A stretch of DNA of 30,566 nt. Origin: Saprolegnia diclina VS20 (taxonomy: Eukaryota; Oomycota; Saprolegniomycetes; Saprolegniales; Saprolegniaceae). The notes below the pieces were generated by a model that worked only from the letters and a program-made list of their open reading frames with translations, was not told where the DNA came from and did not search any database. Below, piece by piece: positions 1 to 8,775 of this stretch. Position 1 is the first letter of the stretch; every line of letters begins with the position of its first letter. The stretch covers positions 726 to 31,291 of the forward strand of contig NW_008246095.1 of NCBI RefSeq assembly GCF_000281045.1, given 5' to 3'. Position numbers and translations under genes: made by a program.

Positions 1-136
1 GTGTTGGGCAGGCTGCAAGTGGGCGACGTATCGATGGTCTTCGCGAAATACGATTGTATGATCGTTCGGTCTCGAAGCACATGATAGGTGGCGGGGTCGA
101 CCGTAAACGTGGTGATACTGGCACCGTAGAGGGACC
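1..136 (-). CDS. Unrecognised partial coding exon, truncated by window edge
   Basis: On the minus strand an open frame begins after a plausible TAG acceptor at about 137-139 and runs off the left edge. It starts SLYGASITTFTVDP. Third codon positions are mostly G/C, like the confident genes here, and the frame is open over its full length. Just upstream (about 150-320, minus) a second open stretch containing YNVSLGKDAMALSV ends at a stop. It could be a preceding exon, but I could not join the two convincingly. I do not recognise a family. It may be the 3' part of the gene whose decayed LRR-like sequence lies at 420-980, or a separate gene. Confidence 0.35.
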
Positions 137-419
137 TACCCAATACACGTTAGATGCACTCCTTGGAGACAGTAGAGGTTGTGGTTGCGACTGACAGTGC
201 CATGGCGTCTTTTCCGAGCGAAACATTGTACACCTTGGTGATGGGGTTTTCGACAAAGCTCCTGCCAACCGTGTCAAAAATTGGAGGAAACAGAACATGG
301 AATTACATGTGCGTCATGGCGCGGAAGTCGAGGTCTTGAAGAGTCTCGATGTTGTTCCCCACCAACGATCTACAATTTCAGTGCACTAATCGTGTGCAAA
401 ATACTTAGAAAAGGAGACT

Positions 420-980
420 TTACAAGTAGGTGAGCTTGGGCATCCCCGTGAGGTTTGGCACAGAGCGCAATCCAGCACCATGGATCAATCTTGAAGTATA
501 TGGTGAGGTTCCCATGCGTTTTATTGGATAATGAATCACGTACAGCATTTGCAGCGAACGCGGCCAGACCACGCTCGAAACGTCCAAGGCAACTTTGTTG
601 GACTCGATCGAACTACATTGCACGTCAGTTGGTACAATGAATAAGACTTTTTGTTGTACAAGCCGGTCACGTTTGTCGCGGACGAAAAGTTGCCGAGCGT
701 CTTTACCGTCGCATTCGCAAATGTGCTATCGAGAAAGTCAGAAACACTAAAGTAAAACTCGTGTACATGGCCAGATTCGGAACCTCGGCTGGCAGATCGG
801 CCACGTGCTCGACGGAAATATCTATACGTCGACAATGCAATGGCTCCGTGAAGATTCGACACGTACTGGTAATCTCGAGGACCATTCCCAGGTTTCCCTC
901 GTAATCGGAATTTTGAAAATCGCTCGAGTTGTACCTCTTGATGACCTACGATTCCGGTCGCCCTTGAGCCATACAACGAC
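420..980 (-). pseudogene. Leucine-rich-repeat protein remnant, frame-broken
   Basis: Several short minus-strand stretches look like leucine-rich repeats but lie in different frames. One contains IDISVEHVADLPAEVPNL, the LxxLxxN-x-LPxxL pattern, at about 770-830. Another contains LRSVPNLTGMPKLTYL at about 425-470, and SLQMLYVIHYPI lies between them. The stretch reading NATVKTLGNFSSATNVTG lies in a third position. No start codon, single frame or regular GT-TAG introns connect them. Oomycetes carry many secreted or receptor-like LRR proteins, and this looks like a decayed copy. Alternatively it could be a multi-exon gene whose splice sites I failed to find. Confidence 0.4.
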
Positions 981-1719
981 GACAGAACACAGTACCGAGC
1001 AGTTGTTGTCGACGATGCAGTAGGATACGTCAGAAAATGGGGCGCAATCGGTCGTCGCTGTCGTCGCGTACTTGCTGAAGCGGCACGGCGTGCTCATCGC
1101 TTGTGCCCGGCATGTCATAGCCAGGAGCAACTACGGACGCTCTTTTTGCCCAACTTACTCTACACGCAGTGATTCACCGGCAGGGCAAGGAGCGCGGGTC
1201 GAGGCATCCGACTTGCTGGCTCTTGCTGGCGAAATTGGCGACTGGCAGAAAATCTGAAAATGCACCGAGTGACATGTCGCAACTCAAACCACTTTTCTCC
1301 AAAGGCTCTCAACTGACCGGCAACCAGCGCAGCCAGCTACCGTACAATTGTACAACTACATGTACCGAATGCGCGAAACCACAAAGTTAGAGCACACTTC
1401 TCAATGCTTCCAACTAACGTAGTCATCCCAATACGGCACTGAAAAAGAGCTGCCGGGTGCCATCAAGAAGCAAGAAAAGCGCGGATTTCTCACCACACTT
1501 TCTGAGAGACGTTGTCTGACCCAACAGATGTTGTCCCTGGTCCTGGGCAGTCACAACGGAGTGGGACTGGATTCGAATCCTAGTGTTTGCCTACCCCTAG
1601 GCTAACAACAGCATTCCTCAAGCGGTGTCTGGTCGCGTCATGCATTGTCCGCTTCTCATCAACACGGAAAGACGAGCCAAAAACAAAACATGTACTAGAG
1701 TAGACCGGTAACCGTTCGA
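981..1719. other. Intergenic stretch without recognisable gene
   Basis: No frame here shows a recognisable domain, and base usage is less G/C-biased at periodic positions than in the neighbouring genes. A 12-bp palindrome GGATTCGAATCC near 1571-1582 resembles a tRNA T-arm, but no D-arm, anticodon arm or acceptor pairing can be built around it. The last part is the 3' flank of the HECT gene. Confidence 0.5.
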
Positions 1720-4700
1720 CTAGGAGAGGTGGAAGCTGAGCTGCCCTTCGCGGATGCAGTACAGGAGCTTGGCGCGCAAAATGTCGATCGAGCTATAGTC
1801 GGGCAGCTTGAGGTAATTGGTGCACGTCGACGCCGACGGCAGCATCTCGTCGCTCGGAGACGACTCGTCCGGGCTCAGCTTGCGCACGACCGTCAGCGTC
1901 GGCGAGAGCTTCCCCAGCCCACCCAGCGGCAGGCGGTGCGACCCCGTGACAAAGCGCACAAAGAGCCGCTGGTCGTCGGGCGTCAGCTCCGTGAGCACTT
2001 GGACGAGCCAGCGGATGGCTCGGCTCTCACTGCCGTAGCCGTGGTCGCACACCATGTGCGCTTGGAGCTCGTCGGCGCCGCCGGGCCAGAGCTCGGTCGT
2101 CGGGTCCGAGAGCAGCGCGAGCCAGTCGTCGGCCGACAAGCAGTCGAGCGCGTCCAGTGGCACAAGACTGCCAAAGCCCGCGCGGAAGGCTGCGACTTGG
2201 TCGCGAATCGAAATTTCCAAAAGCATCTCGAGGCTGGCGCGCACAAACTCGGCCACAGTGTCGCGGGTCACTGGCTTGGCAGCGCCGCCTTCGCAGAGCT
2301 CCACGTCAGCGTTGCCCAAGAGCACAAAGCTCAAGCCCATCTCGTCAATCGCTGGGTCGTCGCGGTGTGCGTGCAGATAGTCCAGCGACGCGCCAATCGC
2401 AGGGTCCACTGCCCGGGCATGGTCCAGCGCCGCGTCCAAATCACTCACCAGCGACTTGCCGAGCAGCGCCTGCACGAACGGTCGTGCCAGCGGAAGGTCG
2501 AGGAGGCGCTCGTCCAGCAGTGCCTACAAACACAATGCATCAGGATAGCTCACATCGTATCGAGATACCTGCGCTACAAGCTTGCCCAGAAACGTAAACC
2601 ACCCAAGGACGGTCGCTTTTGGCTCGTCACTGGACGGGAGCGGCGCCGGGTACAGGCCGTGCGGCGCATGCACCATGACCACGTCCGTATTGAACGACGC
2701 GTCGATACCGAGGCCGTCGACTTGGGTGTCGAGCACTTCCGGCGTGGTGGGACTTAGCGCGATGAGGACATCAACCGCCGACTTGTCCAGTTGGACGTTG
2801 ATCTACAGACGTCCGCGACGTTGCACACCAGAAAGAATGCGACTTTGTTGTACCTGCTTGAGGGGCGTGCCTTCGCAGAGCGCCGACACGTGCTTGGTGA
2901 CGGCGCGGTAGTCGCGCTCGTACATGCGGCGGCCTGACCGCGACACCATGCGGTCTCCATCGAGAACGACGATGCCAGAGTCGGTGCCCGGGAAGCTCAC
3001 CGTGTGGCAATGGCTGCACTTGAGCATCGGGTGGCGGACGCTTGCCTTCTGCCGCGGGTACGCGCGCGCAAGGTACGCCACTTCGTCGTTGCTCAGAATC
3101 CAAAACGAGAGCGTCATCTCTTTGGCCTCGCAGCTCGCAGTTTGGCATGCCAGTGACGGCGGCGCGTCGCAGCTCGCACAGACCCCATCGTTGCCCGTGC
3201 AGAGACACTTGCAGTTGGTGCAGTGCGGAAACGTCACGACCGCGCAGGACGGGCAGTGCAAGACGGCAATGCGGTGGTAGCCGCGCACGGGCATGGCGTG
3301 GGCGTTGGCCGCGAGCACCTTCTCGTCGATGCTGGCCTTGCGCTCGGTCATTGGGCCGTCGTGGCGCCAGAGGCGGAGGTGCTGCGCCTGGACTTCACGC
3401 GACACAAGAGAAAAGAACTCGGTCGTCGGGCCGAGTCCCGTGCCGACTTCCCCGAGGTACTCGATCTCGATGATCGCCTTCATGCCGCCGTACGCGTGCA
3501 GGAGTTTGCTGGCCGACGCGAGGAGCTTGGCGCGGGCAACGCGGACCTTGAGTCGTGGCAGCTTCGCGACCCGAGAGACGGCCGTCGCGAGCGCATTGTC
3601 CGGTGTCCCCGATGGCCGGCGCACCGCGTGCTTCCAAAGCGTCCGGCCGAGGTACTGCAGCGCGCGGGCGGGGCCAAAGCGCGTGCCGTAGAGGTAATGC
3701 AGCTTGGTTTCCCGCGGCAGCAGAAACGCATAGTTCTGGACGATGCGGCGGCAGCTGCGCGGAAGCAGCTCGAGCACGACGAGCATCGGCTGCAGGAGAC
3801 ACGAGTCAATGTACGCGGCGACCGCCGGCTGCACCACGTCAACGGTCGGTGCCTCCTTACAAAGCACTGCGAGCAAGTCCAAGTAGGCCCAGAACGGCGT
3901 CGCCGTGTCTGTCTCGGCGATCGCATCATCGACGCCGACACTTGTTTCCGTCTCGGTCGCGGCGCGTGGGACGAACGTGAGCACTTGGGGCGCTTGCCAC
4001 AGCGCGCTAACGTCGACGGGCAATGTCTCCTGCGGCGCCGAGCGTACGAGCGCCTCGATGACCGTCCACTCGGACGGCACGGGCATGCCACTGAGCAGCA
4101 CTTGCATGCGCGAGGGTGGTCTGGGATCAAAGCCGGCGTCATCCGGCTCGTCGTTCGTTGTGTCGTCTTCGGCACGGACCAAGTCGGCCTTCCCAAAGAC
4201 CTTGTCGGCCACAAACTCTTCCAGCGTCTCGATGCGGGCAAGGGGCTCCACGAGCACGACCGCGTCGAGCGGTTTGGTCGACGACTCGGCGCGGAGACGC
4301 ATCTTGAGGTGCTGGCCGAGCAGCTCGACCATCGAGAGCGTCGAGCCGAGGCCCATCAGCGTCGCATCGCCCGCCTCGAGGCTCTGGACCTCGACACCAA
4401 TTGCATCGCGAAGCACTGACGCCAGAATGGGCCACTGCGTAAACGCTGCTGCAGAGGACGGTGCGTCCCGCAGGCGCGTCAGGAGTGACGGCACGAGGCC
4501 GCTCGATCGGAGCTCATACGGCGTCGGTGTCTCGGTGGCGAGGAGGGTCTGCAGGCTCTGCCACACCTCATCGGTATGCTGCAGTTGGACAATGTGTCGG
4601 AGTGCCTCAAGGACAGCACTTGTAGTGGGCGCCGACGCAAACGACGTGGCGACGAGCGTTGCGTAGGCCGGGTTGGCGGCTAGGGCTTCGACGACACCGT

Positions 4701-6262
4701 CGCGGACAAAGGCCGGTGCATACACTGACGGCGCATGCGTCATGGCGAGCCCAATGAGCGCTTCGGCCAGCGCCATCTCGGTCGGATCATTGCGCTGGAC
4801 GCTGGCCGCGACAAAATGACAGAGAAGACGATCGTGCTTCAAGACACTGTGCGAAAGAAACGTCACGAGCACGTGGAGTTTCCCGAGGTACTTGGCGTCG
4901 TGGGTTGCGTCGTAGGACGCAAAGAGGGAAGGTACCACGGTCTCGACGAGGCCGGCGACAGCGTCTACGTAGGCCGACGAGGCATGCTCGGTCGGCAAGA
5001 TCGCGCCAAGGAAGAAGAGCGCTTCGTCGACGACCTGCGACGACCCATGCGACGAGAGCACGGCAAAGAGCACCGAGCGCACGTCTGCGTTCGACACGAG
5101 GAAGGGCGACTCGCGCAGATGGCACAGCACGCCAAAGAGGTGCAGTAGCGTTGCGTACGTAGCGAGCGCCATGTTGTCGGGCCGGCGCGCTTGCGTATAC
5201 GTGACGAGCTGCTCCAGGAGGTAGGCTTCGAGCGGCGTGTCGACGACGTGGTCGAGGATCGACGGCGTCGCACGCACGCATGGGCTCTCGCAGAGTCTAA
5301 TAGGATTGAACCACACAGTTGAAACCTTGAAATATTGAAGTAGACAACGCACCGCTGAAGCGCTTCGCAGCCCGAGCCGACGATCTGCGCGTCGTACGAC
5401 TTGGTGAGATTCTGCAAAAGCGGGAGCGCGGCTTCCACTTGCGTCCAGGACGCCATGGGGACGGCCGTGCAGAGGAGGGCGGCGGTGCGGGCGGCGCCGC
5501 GCTGGACGTCGGTCGAGAAAAAATCGACAAACTGAAGCAGCGCGATGAGCGCATTCTCATCGAGGACGAGGGACCGGACGCCGTCGGCTGTCGACGACGC
5601 GATGCGCTCGAGCATGCGCAGCGCAATCTCGGCCACGTCCATGTACTCAATGTTGAGGAGCTTCTCGCAAAGACTCGCGACAACGTCCGACTGCAGCGTA
5701 AGGTCCAATACAGTCGGCGACGTGTACATGTCGAGAAGCGCCGCAAGCGCCCGCGAGGCGTGGAGCAGCACGTCAATGGTCGCAGGCGATTGAATGAGGG
5801 TCGCAAGTACCGGGACGAAAGCCTGCAGATCAAAGCCCGCGATCGTCAACATCTCCTCTGTCGTCATCGAAAGCATCTCGACGAGGTCCGCGAGGCTCGC
5901 CTACAGGCTCATGGCCGTAAGAAGCGAGGAAACCATGTATTTCTACCGTTTGGACATTGACGGGGCTGCCGGGCTTGATGCGCTCGAGCAAGTCGCGGTA
6001 TTGCGGGTTCAGGTCAAAGATCTATACCACGTAAGGCGGCCATGAGCCCTCGCATGCCATGCCCACCGGCGACGATCGTCGTACCGGTAGATCCGTGCCC
6101 AGTTGCCCCAGCAAGCCTTTCAGACAGGTGAGCCTTCTCGTCCTAGCATCATGGGGTACCTCGAAGCGCCTGCGGCAGGTCCGTCGTCTGCTGCGAGAGC
6201 GCGCGGAGCGTCCGAAGGAGCTCGTGCTCGGACATGCTGCTCTCGTCTTCGTTGTCGCTCAT
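1720..6262 (-). CDS. HECT-type E3 ubiquitin ligase (TRIP12/UPL3 family)
   Basis: Predicted to move ubiquitin from an E2 to its catalytic cysteine and then to substrates. Seven exons give 1412 residues: 6262-6160, 6116-6085, 6021-5947, 5900-5353, 5296-2854, 2802-2569 and 2523-1720; every junction keeps frame. The N-terminus (MSDNEDESS) is acidic. Residues ~45-300 form ARM-like helices (DVAEIALRMLERIASS), as in TRIP12/UPL3. The HECT domain starts near 855 (IEYLGEVGTGLGPTTEF). Its C-lobe has LPSASTCTNYLKLPDYSS with catalytic Cys ~1379 and ends in the family tail EGQLSFHLS. Unusual: ~170 residues between LWRHDG and HGLYPAP carry CPSC, CTNC, CASC and CSHC pairs. The first introns isolate a 32-nt exon, and intron 1 ends in AAG, the only such acceptor in the window. 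A TCCGGAT element lies 37 bp upstream. Substrate specificity cannot be read from sequence. Confidence 0.93.
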
Positions 6263-6797
6263 GCTCTTGCTCTGTGCGTCGCCGCTTGCCCCGTTGTATC
6301 CGGATGACAAAAACGGGTGCTTCCCGTTGGCTAATTTCACACCACATTTCCATTTTCCAACCAAGACGATCCTCATCCTGTGCACACCGTCTCTATGGTC
6401 CGTGCTGCGCGCTGCGGCTGCGTCAACATGAATGGGCGATGACGATGCCACCCATAAGGAAGTCACCCAAGAAGCATCAGTGGGCGAACAAACGAACCGA
6501 CCAGACCACGTCGACAATCGTCATCATCATCTTGGTGGTCCCATCCCCGCTGCCGAGGTCGAGCTGTCGAGGAGGATTATCCACAACGACGGGTCTATGT
6601 GACGCCTAGTAATCCCGACAGCTGCTGGCCCTTGCTATCTGCAACGATGGCGTCTTGGGTGCAGGCGGGAGGAGCAGGATCGGCAGTGGATTTCTCGGGA
6701 CATGAAGGGATGCAACACGCCTGGATTCATCGTTCCAAGCATCTCGAATCGACGGCGACGACGAGAACTAACAAGCTTTATAACCCCCTTAAACAAA
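6263..6797. other. Intergenic region: HECT promoter and IDH 3' flank
   Basis: This 535-bp gap separates the IDH stop from the HECT start, both on the minus strand. It holds the TCCGGAT element at 6296-6306. No open frame has domain content, and I see nothing else in it. Confidence 0.6.
6296..6306 (-). promoter_or_regulatory. TCCGGAT promoter element upstream of HECT gene
   Basis: The plus strand reads GTATCCGGATG. The core TCCGGAT starts 37 bp upstream of the HECT start codon at 6262. The same core lies upstream of four other genes in this window. Function is inferred from position and recurrence only. Confidence 0.4.
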
Positions 6798-8139
6798 TTA
6801 CGCATGGAGCTTCTTCGTGAGGTTGGCGGCGATCGCGTCGAGGAACTCGAACGTGTTGAGCCAGTGCTTGCGCTCCATCTTGTCTTCATGGATAAGGAGC
6901 GCAAGATCCTTGGTCATCTGACCGGCCTCGACCGTCTCGACGACAGTCGCCTCGAGCTGCTCGCAGAACGTCTGGAGCTTGTCGTTCTTGTCGAGCTTGG
7001 CGCGGTGCATGAGGCCGCGCGTCCACGCAAAGATGGACGCGATCGAGTTGGTGCTCGTCTCGCCGCCCTTCTGGTGCACGCGGTAGTGGCGCGTGACCGT
7101 GCCATGGGCCGCCTCGGCTTCCATCGTCTTGCCATCCGGCGTGAGGAGCACCGACGTCATGAGACCGAGCGAGCCAAAGCCCTGCGCGAGAATGTCCGAC
7201 TGGACATCGCCGTCATAGTTCTTGCACGCCCACACAAAGCCGCCCTTGGACTTGAGGCACTGCGCGACCATGTCGTCAATCAAGCGGTGCTCGTACCAGA
7301 TGCCAGCCGCCTTGTATGCGGCAGCGTACTCCGTGTCGTACATCTCCTGGAAGACGTCCTTGAACATGCCGTCGTAGCGCTTCAAGATCGTGTTCTTCGT
7401 CGAGAGGTACAGCGGCATCTTGCGGCCGAGCGCATACTCCAAGCACGCGCGCGCAAAGCCCGTGATCGACTCCTTCGTGTTGTACATGCCCATGCCGACG
7501 CCGCCGGCCGCATCCGCAAACTGGTACACCGTGTACTCCTCCGTCTTGCCGTTCGAGTCTTCGGGCGTGAACGTGATCTTGAACGTGCCCTTGCCCGGCG
7601 CGACAAAGTCGAGCGCCTTGTACTGGTCGCCAAACGCGTGGCGGCCAATGATGATCGAGTCCTTCCAGCCAGGCACGAGCTTGGGGATGTTCTTGCAGAG
7701 AATCGGCTCACGGAAGACAGTGCCGCCGAGCTCGTTGCGGATCGTGCCGTTGGGCGACTTCCACATCTGCTTGAGGTTGAACTCCTCGACGCGCTGCTCG
7801 TCGGGCGTGATCGTCGCGCACTTGATGCCAACGTTGTGCTTCTGGATGGCGCGGGCAGCAGCGAGCGTGACCTCTATTCGCTCATCACGATGAGCCATGT
7901 TCGGCGAGGCCATGCGGTCGTACCATCGTTGGTCTCATCACGGTACTCGACACCCAAGTCAAAGTACTCGGTCTTGAGGTCCAAGAACGGGAAGATGAGC
8001 TACATGTGCTGCTTAGCACCACACTCCTGCATCTACATGCGTCTACCTTGTCCTTGATGAGCTGCCAGATGATGCGCGTCATCTCATCGCCGTCGAGGTC
8101 GACGATCGGGTTCTCCACGTGAATCTTCTCAAAAGCCAT
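6798..8139 (-). CDS. NADP-dependent isocitrate dehydrogenase
   Basis: Converts isocitrate and NADP+ to 2-oxoglutarate, CO2 and NADPH; probably cytosolic. Three exons (8139-8047, 7999-7924, 7873-6798) give 414 residues, the usual length of eukaryotic NADP-IDH. It opens [20 protein letters not shown] and carries [11 protein letters not shown] and SPNGTIRN (substrate serine loop). It also has the signature NYDGDVQSD and [11 protein letters not shown], whose Arg-His pair is typical of the NADP-specific class. The second junction rebuilds the conserved NDEVT segment across phase 1. An in-frame upstream extension exists but has no ATG and lacks a presequence character, so I start at MAFEK. The C-terminus (KKLHA) is not a PTS1 signal. 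Two TCCGGAT copies and an oomycete-like initiator lie upstream. Confidence 0.97.
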
Positions 8140-8160
8140 CTTTGCACGTCCAAGCAAAAA

Positions 8161-8171
8161 CCAAAATGAGC
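8161..8171 (-). promoter_or_regulatory. Oomycete-type initiator (Inr) of IDH gene
   Basis: The minus strand reads GCTCATTTTGG, 22-32 bp upstream of the IDH ATG, within a T-rich tract. GCTCATT is the core of the initiator consensus known from oomycete promoters. Transcription start is inferred. Confidence 0.5.
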
Positions 8172-8225
8172 AAAAATGAAGAGAACATCCTTCGCAAAAC
8201 AAATTCTCGTAGGTTTGTAATAACA

Positions 8226-8249
8226 TCCGGATAATGATCGTCCGGATAA
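8226..8249. promoter_or_regulatory. Direct repeat TCCGGATAA x2, IDH promoter
   Basis: Two copies of TCCGGATAA at 8226-8234 and 8241-8249 are spaced 15 bp start to start. They lie 87-110 bp upstream of the IDH start. The core is the one found upstream of HECT, the kinase, PRORP and the OST-alpha-like gene. Confidence 0.4.
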
Positions 8250-8279
8250 CGCAGTCATATCAAGTCTGAGAGAAGCATG

Positions 8280-8662
8280 TGGTCGTGGCACCGGCATACT
8301 TCAACTTGATGCGGTTGCTGTGCGGCGCCCCGCTGCTTGTAGCTTGCTTTTTGTATGCGCGCCCCGCCCGCGCCTGTCTTCGCGAAATCGGCGGCCATTT
8401 CAAACCGTGCATGCAGTCCATCGACCGGCCTGTTGACGCCAGCCGCCTCGACCGTGTCCTTAGCCTTCTAGGCCATATCCAATGTCGTCTTCAGCTCTGG
8501 TGCCTTGTACATGCACATGGTAGCGTGGCGAGATGCGGTCTCAAACTGATCCGGTGGAAGGGACGCGCCCGTTGCAGTGGCTACTCGGACCGGGCTAGGC
8601 ACCGAAGCATGGTGAAGGGCAAGTGCAGTGTGAAAATCATGGTCCACGATCTTGCCACCCAT
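8280..8662 (-). pseudogene. Possible broken or unannotated small gene between IDH and kinase
   Basis: A minus-strand frame opens at ATG 8662 with MGGKIVDHDFHTALALHHAS and reaches a TAG after 64 codons (ELKTTLDMA). The same frame then continues open with KAKDTVEAAGVNRPVDGL and HARFEMAADFAKTG, helix-like and with G/C third positions. Either one stop codon disrupts a short coding region, or an intron I did not resolve spans it, or the frame is fortuitous. I do not recognise a family. The first part overlaps the presumed kinase upstream region. Confidence 0.25.
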
Positions 8663-8706
8663 TGGCGATTCTCACGTGAAAATCGACAGCGGCGCGTCAT
8701 CGCCTC

Positions 8707-8729
8707 TCCGGATACCGAGTGTATCCGGA
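8707..8729. promoter_or_regulatory. Perfect inverted repeat TCCGGATAC-N5-GTATCCGGA, kinase promoter
   Basis: Two 9-bp arms, TCCGGATAC (8707-8715) and GTATCCGGA (8721-8729), are exact inverse complements around a 5-nt spacer. They lie 47-69 bp upstream of the kinase ATG at 8776. A CCAATC box follows at 8750-8755. The layout suits a dimeric DNA-binding protein site (inference). Confidence 0.5.
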
Positions 8730-8775
8730 CTCGACGCTCAAAAAAGCAACCAATCATCGCCCTGTCGTCGACGTC

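Noticed and set aside
1560-1600. tRNA-like T-arm GGATTCGAATCC
   Set aside because: No D-arm, anticodon stem or 7-bp acceptor stem can be paired around it, and the T-stem itself has a mismatch. A 12-bp palindrome explains it.
1729-2757. Long plus-strand open frames opposite the HECT, PARP, IDH, chitinase and kinase genes
   Set aside because: They are Arg/Ala-rich shadows produced by G/C-rich third positions of the true genes on the other strand and have no domains.
8719-8775. Longer N-terminus for the EF-hand kinase
   Set aside because: It would begin on GTG inside the perfect inverted repeat. The ATG at 8776 is the first plausible start.
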